Of a stretch of 64,000 nucleotides of DNA, positions 24,359 to 31,419 are shown one piece after another. This DNA is from Bizionia myxarmorum (GTDB lineage: Bacteria > Bacteroidota > Bacteroidia > Flavobacteriales > Flavobacteriaceae), in NCBI RefSeq assembly GCF_008086205.1, contig NZ_VSKK01000005.1:1-64000 (forward strand). Direction: 5' to 3'. The translations under genes and the position numbers were made by a program. Numbering within the stretch: the stretch's first letter is position 1; each line of letters opens with the position of its first letter. The notes beneath the pieces were generated by a model. It was not told where the DNA came from, did not search any database, and saw only the letters and a list, made by a program, of their open reading frames with translations.

Positions 24359-25996
24359 ATGTCAAAAAGACTTTTCCTATTTTTACTTTTGGTATTTATA
24401 ATTCTCAATATAGGCTTGGGTAGTTGGGGTCTTACTGAATCCAGCGAGGCACGGTATGCAGAGATTAGCCGTGAAATGCTCTTAAGTAAAGATTATATAA
24501 ACCCCTCCCTATTGGGTGTTTACCACTACCACAAACCTCCCATTACGTACTGGATAACTACCTTGGGTTATAAAATTTTTGGTGTAAATGAGTTCGGGGC
24601 ACGCTTCTTCTTACAAATAGCCATCATAATCCAACTTCTTCTGGTTTATAACATAGCCCAGTTGCTTTTTAATCAAAAAAAAGTTTCGCTCCTTGCCACT
24701 GTTGTTTATTTTTCATTTCCCATTGTATTAATATCCAGCAGAAACCTTACCACCGATGCTTATCTAACCACTTTTATAATGGCTACCATTTATTTTTGGC
24801 TTGCCCGGATCAAGAATGCACTTGGGTTGTGGGCGCTTTACGCTTTCTATATTTGTTTGGGTTTGGCAATACTTACAAAAGGACCGGTAGCACTACTATT
24901 TGTGATTACTTTTATTATTGTGCACCACTGGATGCTTAAAAAGAGAATCAGAACTTCCTTTCATGGAATTGTAGGTTTACTTTTATTTTTTGGTATTTCC
25001 ACTAGCTGGTATGTATTCCTTTGGTTGAAAGACCCCTCTTTTCTGGATTATTTCCTGCACCGGCAGGTAGCGGATAGAATATTTTCAAATTCATTTAGTA
25101 GAACGAAGCCTTTTTATTTCTATATTATTATTTTGCCAGCTTTATTATTTCCTTGGGTGTTGGTGCTCCTCAAAAACATCTTTGGGAAAGGGAAAAGTTT
25201 TTTTAGAAGAAAGGATGGGATCTCTATTTTGGTCATTTCAGTAGTCATTCTTATTTTGCTCTTCTCCATCTTTAAGACCAAACTTATTCTATATATTCTT
25301 CCCCTATTTTGGATGGTAGCAATAGTAATTGCCAAAATGCTAGTAACCATGGAACCAAAAAAACTAAAGATTTTAAACATCACATATGCCATAATGTCCT
25401 TGTTGCTAGTAGTGGCCAGTCTGTTGTTTTATTTATTTAATATGTCATACCTCAATATTTCGCTGTGGGAAGTTCTGTTAACGCTTGGGCTGGTATCACT
25501 GTGGTTCTTCATTTATTTCAAGATAAAAAACACAAAACCACTAACCACTGGAATCCTGGCGGCTGGGTTCAGCACCATCCTTTTAATATTTGGTATGTTT
25601 ATTATGGGAGATAATCCTGGCGAAATCAACAGTATTAAAAGGATCTCAAGTTTTGTTGAAAAAGTGAACCCTTCTTCCAAAAAATTCGTGCTGGTTTACA
25701 ATTATCTATTGGATTCCGCCCCGTTCTATCTTAAAGGAGACATAGTGACTATAAATGCTGGTCATAATACCACCGAACGCGACATCCAATTTCAACCGAA
25801 TGAACATTGGAAAAAAAATCTCATCAATTGGAGCGACGAATCACAGAAATCCTATCTTGTTTCGCTACTGGACAAACCAAACAGTTTTTTGATACTCCGT
25901 AAAAGAGATAGTGGAGATGACAAATTGAAAACTTTGTTGTACCATTTCCAAAAGAGAAAGGAATTTGAAAAGTGGATAGTTTATTATCACAACTAG
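24359..25996 (+). CDS. GT39/ArnT-like membrane glycosyltransferase
   Basis: A 545-aa protein of the PMT_2/ArnT type with about 12 membrane helices. The first periplasmic loop carries acidic residues in TESSEARYAEISREML, which match the catalytic region of the family. It then shows HYHKPPITYWITTLGYKIFG and NEFGARFF, both typical. Such enzymes transfer sugars from polyprenyl-phosphate to lipids or proteins at the outer face of the inner membrane. It is 87 bp after the HD gene and the last gene of the metal island. A role in modifying envelope lipids against cations is plausible but inferred. Confidence 0.88.
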   Translation: MSKRLFLFLLLVFIILNIGLGSWGLTESSEARYAEISREMLLSKDYINPSLLGVYHYHKPPITYWITTLGYKIFGVNEFGARFFLQIAIIIQLLLVYNIAQLLFNQKKVSLLATVVYFSFPIVLISSRNLTTDAYLTTFIMATIYFWLARIKNALGLWALYAFYICLGLAILTKGPVALLFVITFIIVHHWMLKKRIRTSFHGIVGLLLFFGISTSWYVFLWLKDPSFLDYFLHRQVADRIFSNSFSRTKPFYFYIIILPALLFPWVLVLLKNIFGKGKSFFRRKDGISILVISVVILILLFSIFKTKLILYILPLFWMVAIVIAKMLVTMEPKKLKILNITYAIMSLLLVVASLLFYLFNMSYLNISLWEVLLTLGLVSLWFFIYFKIKNTKPLTTGILAAGFSTILLIFGMFIMGDNPGEINSIKRISSFVEKVNPSSKKFVLVYNYLLDSAPFYLKGDIVTINAGHNTTERDIQFQPNEHWKKNLINWSDESQKSYLVSLLDKPNSFLILRKRDSGDDKLKTLLYHFQKRKEFEKWIVYYHN

Positions 25997-26347
25997 CTGA
26001 AAGTAGAAAATTAAAGAAGTCTGGGAATCCCTCATTTTTGTTTTGCACAAAAAAATAATTTTTATGGAAATCTTCAGATATACTAAAAAGACCATAGGCT
26101 TTGGGTGTTTATAAGGTGTTCGTCAGTCGTTCCATTTTGTTCCATAAAACATATCTGCAAGAGCTTAAGAATGCCATTTCGAGATTTTGATAAAAAGTCG
26201 TGGCAATCTCATCTGGTATAACTATAATTATATAATAAAGCTCTTGCATATACCATAAATAGCACCACTGCGGCGACACGTCCTCGTTGGCCCTATTTAT
26301 TTGTTTTATTGCACACATTCTCGCCTTCCTCACCCGTAGCTACTTTT

Positions 26348-26402
26348 TTACCCCAAACCCCAATAGGTTTGCGCTATCGCGCAGATATAATGTTTGGGGT
26401 AA
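26348..26402. other. inverted repeat TTACCCCAAAC / GTTTGGGGTAA
   Basis: An 11-bp perfect inverted repeat encloses 33 bases, which include GCGCTATCGCGC. Outside it, GTAGC and GCTAC add a partial outer stem. It is a structured element of unknown role in the hairpin-rich stretch. Confidence 0.55.
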
Positions 26403-26591
26403 AACCGCTACTTCATACAATGCGAGCCTGCGGGTCGCTTCGGGCAAAACCCACATAAAAATTAGCGTCAAAAGTTTATTTAGAGATTTAATTAAAATAA
26501 CTAAATTATATAACATCTAATCTGATTAGGCATGTGGGTCTGCGGGTGTCACCTTTTTTGAACAACTCCAGCTTGCAAATAAGATAACCCC

Positions 26592-26611
26592 GTCCTCGCG
26601 AACGCGGGGAC
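26592..26611. other. GC-rich hairpin
   Basis: GTCCTCGC pairs with GCGGGGAC (one G-U) around a GAAC loop. It is strong for this AT-rich sequence. No T tract follows, so it is not a classical terminator. Confidence 0.5.
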
Positions 26612-26661
26612 CTCTTCATTATTAATCAAAATTTTTATTAAAAGCCAATTATTATATAATT

Positions 26662-26757
26662 ATGGGTTATCCTATTTCGCAAGAAATGCAAGAGCATCTC
26701 CTTAAGTCGGCCATTCCATCCTGGCTTAATAATTTTTACATTTCGGATTGGCTATAA
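26662..26757 (+). CDS. possible 31-aa peptide
   Basis: The frame MGYPISQEMQEHLLKSAIPS... ends in NNFYISDWL and TAA. The amphipathic composition is protein-like, and it lies between two hairpins. I do not recognise it. It may be a chance frame or the remnant of a larger gene. Confidence 0.2.
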   Translation: MGYPISQEMQEHLLKSAIPSWLNNFYISDWL

Positions 26758-26958
26758 GTAATACTTCAAATGGTTTAAGCATATATCCTTAAAACCATCA
26801 TTACGCATGTGCTCCAACAAACGCCAAGCCTGAAATGAAAACTATTTCCAAACCCTTCCATTGCCTCTTTTATTCGTTGCACTTGCCAAAACTTAAACAG
26901 TCAGTTAGCATCCACACAAATCATCAAAAAATGCGCCACCCTTGCGGTAAACCGTTGC

Positions 26959-27002
26959 TGTGGTATGCACTTTTGCCGAAAAGGCAACGTGCTATTACCA
27001 CA
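26959..27002. other. long composite hairpin upstream of HTH gene
   Basis: TGTGGTA (26959-26965) pairs with TACCACA (26996-27002), GCAC (26967-26970) with GTGC (26989-26992), and TTGCC (26973-26977) with GGCAA (26983-26987). A nearly continuous hairpin results. It lies 84 bp before the HTH gene and is a candidate oriT or operator. Confidence 0.5.
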
Positions 27003-27085
27003 CCACCCTTGCTAAACTCGCAGCCGGATCGAGCCTTAAGGATTACCTGCTGAAATCATATCTTTAGCTTACAAAAAAATCAAAC

Positions 27086-27379
27086 ATGATAACAAAAACA
27101 ATTCAAATTACAGAATTATCAGTCGATGAATTAGCAAATCAAGTAGCAGATAAGCTTTTGCTAAAAATTGAAGCCTATTTAAATAAAATTGGCTCCACAA
27201 AAAATGAAGTATTATTAACAAGAAAAGAAACAGCCGAATACTTTAAAGTAAGTTTAGTCACAATACATCACTGGACTAAAAATGGTATTTTAAACGCGAC
27301 TTATATTGGTAATCGCGTTTATTATAAAAAACAGGCCATTTTAGAAATTGTAGAAAAGCAAACTAGAAGATTAAAATAA
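27086..27379 (+). CDS. helix-turn-helix DNA-binding protein, excisionase-like
   Basis: A 97-aa protein. The N-terminal helix ELSVDELANQVADKLLLKIEAYL is followed by the HTH LLTRKETAEYFKVSLVTIHHWTKNG and the wing YIGNRVYYKKQAI. This is the same general family as the genes at 948 and 6669, but not a close copy of either. It lies next to the right-end cassette, on the opposite strand, and downstream of the composite hairpin. It probably regulates excision or the cassette. About 300 bp with no gene follow, including TTATCCACT, one mismatch from a DnaA box (near 27500). Confidence 0.85.
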   Translation: MITKTIQITELSVDELANQVADKLLLKIEAYLNKIGSTKNEVLLTRKETAEYFKVSLVTIHHWTKNGILNATYIGNRVYYKKQAILEIVEKQTRRLK

Positions 27380-27688
27380 AAAAGATAACAAACATAGTAG
27401 CCTCCCTCCGGCCCCACTGCAATACTATAAGGTTCAAGCCCTGCGGGTTTTGAATAAAACTTTTTAAAACAAAAAACTTTTACTCAAAAAACTTGACAGG
27501 TTATCCACTGCTACAATGGTTTGGCTTTCTTTTTTCTTTTTCTTCCGAAAAAATATTGAAGGGAATAGTTAGTTTTTAAAAGGAACTTTATAATGAAAGA
27601 ATACTGAATGCAATCCTTATGAAACAATACGGCAAGTTATTTTTAAGAAAGAACCATAAAAAAAGATCCTTGAAGAAAGAGCCTTTGA

Positions 27689-27868
27689 CTATTTTTTGAA
27701 GAAACTGAAAAGATAATTAAGAAGTTTAGCCACTACATAACTAACGGAAGCACCAATACTAGCCATAACAACTGTAAATAAAATAGCATCCAAACTAATA
27801 TTTAAGGCGATAGAAAAAAGCGTACCACCCAAAAATCCGATTTTAGTATTTAAATCAGTAAAATCCAT
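27689..27868 (-). CDS. 59-aa small membrane protein, holin-like
   Basis: The likely start is ATG 27868 (MDFTDLNTKIGFLGGTLFS), not the 114-aa frame beginning at 28033. The extra residues of that frame are an Arg/Leu/Pro-rich shadow of the neighbouring gene. Two hydrophobic segments (IGFLGGTLFSIALNI and AILFTVVMASIGASVSYVVAKLL) are followed by the basic end FSFFKK. Small size, two spans and a basic tail resemble phage holins, but this is a shape argument only. The start is 1 bp beyond the stop of the 74-aa gene. It is last in the four-gene minus-strand cassette. Confidence 0.55.
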   Translation of the reverse strand: MDFTDLNTKIGFLGGTLFSIALNISLDAILFTVVMASIGASVSYVVAKLLNYLFSFFKK

Positions 27869-27869
27869 T

Positions 27870-28094
27870 CTACTCTTTTTTACTCGATCTATCATCAATA
27901 ACCGCCGCCTGACTGACAGCTGTAGCAACAGTTCCCGCAACGGCCATATAAGTGGCAATGGTAATAACAATCGCGGGTAAACTAATAGGAGCGGTAATAA
28001 TGGCGCCACCAGCCGCCGCCAATGCGATGCCAATATTTCTCAAAATTCTGAAAAACCTAGGAGTTGGTTCTTTATATCGTTCAACTAAATTCAT
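27870..28094 (-). CDS. 74-aa membrane protein of the right-end cassette
   Basis: The sequence starts MNLVERYKEPTPRFFRILRN, a basic amphipathic N-terminus. A Gly/Ala-rich hydrophobic stretch follows (IGIALAAAGGAIITAPISLP, then AIVITIATYMAVAGTVATAV), and the tail DDRSSKKE is charged. It has two spans or a hairpin in the membrane. I recall the start (KxPTPxFF..LRNIGxALAA) as a recurring small protein of Flavobacteriia, without a function. It lies 26 bp after the DUF5675 gene and abuts the 59-aa gene. Confidence 0.65.
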   Translation of the reverse strand: MNLVERYKEPTPRFFRILRNIGIALAAAGGAIITAPISLPAIVITIATYMAVAGTVATAVSQAAVIDDRSSKKE

Positions 28095-28120
28095 AATGAA
28101 AAGTGTTTTATGAAACCGCT

Positions 28121-28549
28121 CTACATTCCCGCCCCTTTGGGGAGGATTAGGGAGGGGCTTTTTATGGTTAATAAAATTTGTTCTTTGCGATCAAAAGCTT
28201 GATGACAAAGTGAAAGGATTTTTTGCATTGCCAATTGGGAGGACCAACCAGTTCCTATACCCGAAAGTTGACTCACTGGTGCCAAACAGCCCTCTAATTC
28301 TTTAGCGGCATCATTTGCTTTATGAATCAATATCAATTGCCGACCATCCACAGCCATAACATGAATATGATTCCCTAAACGACTAGAAAATCGTGGTACT
28401 AATTCATAAATCCCTTCCGGAATACAGGAAACTTGACGTTTATTATTCAGCCAAGGCAATTCAATCATAAAACAGATAAACCGACCATTTATAAAGAGGG
28501 CACCATTGGTACCCTCTTCAAAATAGTGTCTTTGGAGTATTAAATCCAT
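28121..28549 (-). CDS. DUF5675 family protein
   Basis: The start is ATG 28549 (MDLILQRHYFEEGTNGALF), 1 bp past the stop of the 251-aa gene; the longer frame to 28597 overlaps that gene. The 142-aa product has the DUF5675 layout: NGRFICFMIELPW, CIPEGIYELVPRFSSR, then ILIHKANDAAKELEGCLAP and QLSGIGTGWSS. The His...GC pair recalls the His/Gly-Cys signature of L,D-transpeptidases, so a cell-wall role is conceivable, but DUF5675 function is not established. Here Lys-Ala replaces the usual Pro-Gly after the His. The 3' end contains the dispersed CCCCTTTGGGGA-type repeat. Confidence 0.8.
   Translation of the reverse strand: MDLILQRHYFEEGTNGALFINGRFICFMIELPWLNNKRQVSCIPEGIYELVPRFSSRLGNHIHVMAVDGRQLILIHKANDAAKELEGCLAPVSQLSGIGTGWSSQLAMQKILSLCHQAFDRKEQILLTIKSPSLILPKGAGM
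28131..28157. repeat. dispersed G-rich repeat, copy 1
   Basis: GCCCCTTTGGGGAGGATTAG continues with GGAGGGG. A degenerate copy occurs at 58609-58636. Here it overlaps the 3' end of the DUF5675 gene. I recall this type of sequence as repetitive in flavobacterial genomes. Confidence 0.4.
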
Positions 28550-28550
28550 C

Positions 28551-29306
28551 TTATAGCGTGTCAACAAGAGCTGCAGAAAGCGCGTTGAAAGCACCATTTT
28601 TCAATGGGTACATGTCACCATTCACTTCTTGGTAAAACTCAACACCAACCACCTCAATAACCGGTAATACCGAGTTAGGCGTAAGTGCTGCGTTTAATGC
28701 AATAGGCAGCGTATCGGGTGCTGTATAAGGCAAAATGCCAGAACTTGCCATTTCAAAAACAAAGGTTTCCGTAATGAAATCCACTTCTGCTGCACCCATA
28801 ACAACATTGAAGTGAGTGGTTCCTGAAGGAGCCGCAATTCTCACCATCGGACTAAAAGCCGCCAACGTAACATCAGCACTTCCCGTCACCCGATCAAAAG
28901 CCACCACAAAAGGAGCAAATAAAGTGGAGCCCAGTTTGCCGTTGAGGTTGAATTCAAAGCCTAAAAAACGACTCAAATCCCCATCTTGAACGGTACGCTC
29001 ACCTCTTAAATTCACGAGGTCCGTTTTAATAATGGCCACCAAATCTTTGGTCAATCTACTAACCACACGTTTGTCTTGGGCGTTTTGCAGCAACACCCGA
29101 ATCGCATTCCGAATCAGCTTGCCGGCTTTGCCAGCACGCCCAAATTCAGAGCCATTTTCACGCGTTCGCTGAAACGCAGGGTCATTAGCTATACGTTTGC
29201 CGTCTATACCGCCTTTAGTACGTGCTAAATGCCCATCACTTGATTTGTAAAAGGAAATATCATCCAGAGTTCCCTTTAATTTGATAATACCAGTTTGCCT
29301 AGCCAT
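28551..29306 (-). CDS. hypothetical protein, 251 aa, lead gene of the DUF5675 cassette
   Basis: The N-terminus MARQTGIIKLKGTLDDISFY, then KSSDGHLARTKGGIDGKRIA and RTRENGSEFGRAGKAGKLIR, is basic and highly characteristic. I recall it as a recurrent, uncharacterised Flavobacteriia protein. Residues 1-105 look DNA-binding or phage-structural. Residues 110-251 are beta-rich and neutral (GSTLFAPFVVAFDRVTGSAD), perhaps an immunoglobulin-like domain. There is no signal peptide. It leads a minus-strand operon with DUF5675 and two small membrane proteins. A phage-derived lysis or envelope module is one possibility. Another is a cargo module that benefits the element. Function unknown. Confidence 0.7.
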   Translation of the reverse strand: MARQTGIIKLKGTLDDISFYKSSDGHLARTKGGIDGKRIANDPAFQRTRENGSEFGRAGKAGKLIRNAIRVLLQNAQDKRVVSRLTKDLVAIIKTDLVNLRGERTVQDGDLSRFLGFEFNLNGKLGSTLFAPFVVAFDRVTGSADVTLAAFSPMVRIAAPSGTTHFNVVMGAAEVDFITETFVFEMASSGILPYTAPDTLPIALNAALTPNSVLPVIEVVGVEFYQEVNGDMYPLKNGAFNALSAALVDTL

Positions 29307-29455
29307 AATTCAAAGTTTTTTAGTTTTATCAAAACTCCGTATCTTTAAGAAGCAATCCCAAAAGCACTTCACTCCTATGCCGAAAAGTGTCTTTTTTGCC
29401 AATTTAAACCTATGGATGATGGTAGGATCATGTATAGATAAAGCATGGATAAAGT

Positions 29456-29650
29456 ATGAGCAACATCAAAAGACTAGTTATTTACCGAAAAGATATTGGG
29501 CGTATTACAGGCAGAAGCGAACGCTATGGACGTCTTTTAATTAAGAAAATAAAGGTCCATTTTGATAAGGAAGAGCATCAATTTATTACATTTAAAGAAT
29601 TCTCTGAATACTCTGGTATTGAGGAGTATATAGTAAATAAATACATTTAG
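29456..29650 (+). CDS. 64-aa conserved-looking small protein at the right element end
   Basis: MSNIKRLVIYRKDIGRITGR, then SERYGRLLIKKIKVHFDKEE and ITFKEFSEYSGIEEYIVNKY. It is basic, with two helical segments reminiscent of a small HTH or terminase-small-subunit-like fold (RITGRSERYGRLLIKKI as the recognition part). It is divergent from the cassette and ends 10 bp before the right att candidate. It probably regulates the cassette or assists recombination; both are inference. Confidence 0.6.
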   Translation: MSNIKRLVIYRKDIGRITGRSERYGRLLIKKIKVHFDKEEHQFITFKEFSEYSGIEEYIVNKYI

Positions 29651-29660
29651 AATCAAATGA

Positions 29661-29683
29661 TTCGGTTCACTATTCGGTTCACT
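29661..29683 (+). other. right direct repeat (candidate attR of Int2 element)
   Basis: TTCGGTTCAC-TA-TTCGGTTCACT: two adjacent TTCGGTTCACT-type half-sites in the same orientation. Bases 29668-29683 equal 4126-4141 exactly (16 bp). The site lies at the point where element-like genes stop. Confidence 0.65.
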
Positions 29684-29716
29684 CTTATTTTATTAGATGT
29701 TTAATTAGTTGACACA

Positions 29717-29758
29717 CAGCGTATAAAGAGGAACTGGATATTTCCTCTTTATACGCTG
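29717..29758. other. 17-bp perfect inverted repeat beyond the right att site
   Basis: CAGCGTATAAAGAGGAA (29717-29733) pairs perfectly with 29742-29758 around CTGGATAT. The right arm (TTCCTCTTTATACGCT) resembles the left-junction text CTCTTTCTCCGCTA at 4009-4022. A terminator-like hairpin follows, as at the left junction. Confidence 0.6.
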
Positions 29759-29799
29759 AAACCCATGTAAACACTTGATTTACAGGGGTTTATTTTTTT
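29759..29799 (+). terminator. terminator-like hairpin at right junction
   Basis: AAACCC-TGTAAA pairs with TTTACA-GGGTTT (12 bp, one A-G mismatch), followed by ATTTTTTTA. It parallels the hairpin at 4043-4075 in sequence and orientation. Confidence 0.55.
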
Positions 29800-29809
29800 A
29801 GTTGATAGT

Positions 29810-29821
29810 CCAGTTGACAGT
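29810..29821. other. CCAGTTGACAGT, exact copy of the Int1-end motif
   Basis: It is identical to 3866-3877. Related GTTGATAGT (29801-29809) and GTTGACAAC (near 29854) lie nearby. This suggests an Int1-type junction or a further empty site beyond the Int2 element. Confidence 0.45.
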
Positions 29822-30130
29822 GCTGCAAGTTAACTCCCTAATATACTTTTTTGTTGACAACTTTGATTAAACTATATATTTCCACTCCTGTTAAGTACAC
29901 AAATAATCTTATTATAATAAATTGAATCATCATTTCAATAATTAAGTTCTACTATTTTCTAATTACCTTATTATTAAAAGCCGCTTATTTTATAAGCTTC
30001 TGGAAATTTAATAGCCATGATGTTATAATCTCAATTTATCAAGCATGTCTAATAAAATTATATTCTTGCGTAAATGACTTTCTACCCAAAAGTCGTAAAA
30101 CTCTGACTAATTTATGCTTACTTTAAAATA

Positions 30131-30315
30131 AGTAGAAACGCTATGTACAGCTTCAATCATTTGGCATATAAAACCATAGAAAATTATGGCAATAATAACT
30201 TTTATTGTTTAGACCATTTAGGCCTAGAACCTACGGGCTGACACTATGGTCAAGATGCAATATAATGAGCGAGATTTTATTAGCTCGTTATGACAAATCC
30301 CTACATCAGCATTAA
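30131..30315 (+). pseudogene. decayed fragment of the element ATPase
   Basis: The frame reads SRNAMYSFNHLAYKTIENYG, NNNFYCLDHLGLEPTG, TGA, HYGQD, then a frameshift, then MSEILLARYDKSLHQH and TAA. It aligns with the intact ATPase at 7760 (CRNAVFSFNHLGFKTIEDYG...). It has one nonsense codon, one frameshift and a Walker B change (DD to DH). It is about 60 residues long, with both ends lost. It marks the remains of a second, related element outside the 16-bp repeats. Confidence 0.85.
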
Positions 30316-30684
30316 TCGCCTCTCATAAAGCAATCCCCAAATAACATAAACCTCACCCCTGCTTACAAAATGGCATTTTACTATGATGCTTTTACATCTA
30401 AAGAATACCTCCCTTCGCTGCTAACCAATTTTTATTAAAACCAATAATTAAAAGTACAAAAAATTAGCGATACCCCGGTAATTAGAACCTAAAACTATTA
30501 TATTAGTGGACATATAAAAAGTTAGCTTTAAGGCCGAAAAAAACACCAGTATTTAAAGAACTGTTATTAATTAAACTTCATTCTCTTTATACTCAATCCT
30601 CTGACCATTAAAATATTGCTCTTTTTATTAAATACACCTTATGCGTAAAAATCTACTTGAGTATTTATTAAATAGATTAATTTA
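30316..30684. other. decayed intergenic DNA before ribB
   Basis: No gene or recognisable element sequence is seen after the ATPase fragment. Short frames are all interrupted. Confidence 0.4.
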
Positions 30685-30728
30685 TTGACTTAAGTCAAAT
30701 AGTTTGGCTTAAAACAATATTAGTTTTG
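30685..30728 (+). promoter_or_regulatory. FNR-type box plus -7 element for ribB-crp operon
   Basis: TTGACTTAAGTCAA (30685-30698) is a perfect palindrome of the FNR type (TTGAC-N4-GTCAA). Its centre is exactly 29.5 bp before TAGTTTTG (30721-30728), which fits the Bacteroidota -7 consensus TAnnTTTG. This places the activator near -42, a class II position. Confidence 0.7.
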
Positions 30729-30756
30729 CTAATCGAAAAATAAATATAATTTAAAA

Positions 30757-31419
30757 ATGGAATTAGCCGAATTAGATACCATACAAACCACTACTACCGA
30801 AAGTATAGAACGATTAGAAAAAGCATTAATACATCTTCGAAATGGAAATGGCGTTATTTTAACTGACGACAAAAATAGAGAAAATGAAGGAGACTTGATA
30901 TTTTCGGCGCACAACATGACCAATAATCACATGGCACTTATGATTAGAAAATGTAGTGGTATTGTTTGCCTTTGTTTGACAAATGAAAAAGCCGATTCAC
31001 TTAATTTACCCTATATGGTAAAGGAGAATACAAGTAGTTTTCAAACCCCTTTTACAATCACTATAGAAGCAAAAGAAGGTGTGACAACAGGGGTTTCTTC
31101 CAAAGATAGATTGACAACTATACAAGTTGCTTGCAATGAAAATGCTAAAAGCAATGACTTAGCGAAACCTGGTCATATATTTCCATTGAGAGGTAATGAC
31201 AAAGGCGTGTTAGGAAGAAAAGGCCATACCGAAGGCAGTATTGATTTAATGAAACTAGCAGGCTTACAACCAGAAGCAGTATTGTGCGAATTAATGAATG
31301 ATGACGGAACAATGGCAAATTCGGATACAATTACAGCATTTGGTAAAGAGAATAATTTGATAGTGCTATCGATACAAGATATTATCCATTATCGTAAATT
31401 TGTTAGAGACTACAACTAA
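30757..31419 (+). CDS. ribB: 3,4-dihydroxy-2-butanone 4-phosphate synthase
   Basis: A 220-aa riboflavin-biosynthesis enzyme converting ribulose 5-phosphate to 3,4-dihydroxy-2-butanone 4-phosphate. Metal and substrate motifs are clear: [15 protein letters not shown] (acidic loop), [21 protein letters not shown] and [14 protein letters not shown]. It is a stand-alone RibB without the RibA GTP cyclohydrolase domain that many bacteria fuse to it. Its stop directly abuts the ATG of a Crp/Fnr regulator, so the pair forms an operon under an FNR-type box. No FMN riboswitch was recognised upstream. It is likely an extra, stress-controlled ribB copy, but the main rib genes are not in this window. Confidence 0.93.
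   Translation: MELAELDTIQTTTTESIERLEKALIHLRNGNGVILTDDKNRENEGDLIFSAHNMTNNHMALMIRKCSGIVCLCLTNEKADSLNLPYMVKENTSSFQTPFTITIEAKEGVTTGVSSKDRLTTIQVACNENAKSNDLAKPGHIFPLRGNDKGVLGRKGHTEGSIDLMKLAGLQPEAVLCELMNDDGTMANSDTITAFGKENNLIVLSIQDIIHYRKFVRDYN

Larger units (their letters stand above)
25997..27085. other. 1.1-kb noncoding, hairpin-rich stretch
   Basis: There is no convincing long gene. A 17-codon fragment starts at 26064 (MEIFRYTKKTIGFGCL). The stretch holds three GC-richer inverted repeats (26348-26402, 26592-26611, 26959-27002) and a 31-codon frame at 26662. The composition differs from the flanking AT-rich genes. It may be an origin of transfer, another cis-acting region of the element, or decayed DNA. 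Confidence 0.5.

Noticed and set aside
26348-26402. Integron attC site
   Set aside because: The arms CCCCAAAC/GTTTGGGG resemble R''/R' loosely but do not fit RYYYAAC/GTTRRRY, and no integron integrase is present.
26287-26520. 77-aa plus-strand frame in the hairpin-rich stretch
   Set aside because: Low-quality residue composition and it is spanned by the inverted repeat at 26348-26402; no homology recognised.
26835-27053. 72-aa plus-strand frame before the HTH gene
   Set aside because: It runs through the composite hairpin at 26959-27002 and has no protein-like pattern.
27497-27508. DnaA box GGTTATCCACTG as part of a replication origin
   Set aside because: A single near-consensus box with no repeats or AT-rich iterons around it is not sufficient evidence for an origin.
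27689-28033. 114-aa version of the last cassette gene
   Set aside because: Its first 55 residues are an Arg/Leu/Pro-rich shadow of the 74-aa gene; ATG 27868 gives a clean membrane protein abutting its neighbour.
29281-29544. 87-aa plus-strand frame starting opposite the 251-aa gene
   Set aside because: It overlaps the 5' end of the 251-aa gene and the start of the better-supported 64-aa frame, and its composition is not protein-like.
30316-30756. FMN riboswitch upstream of ribB
   Set aside because: No RFN-type conserved boxes were seen; the upstream region holds an FNR-type box and a -7 element instead.
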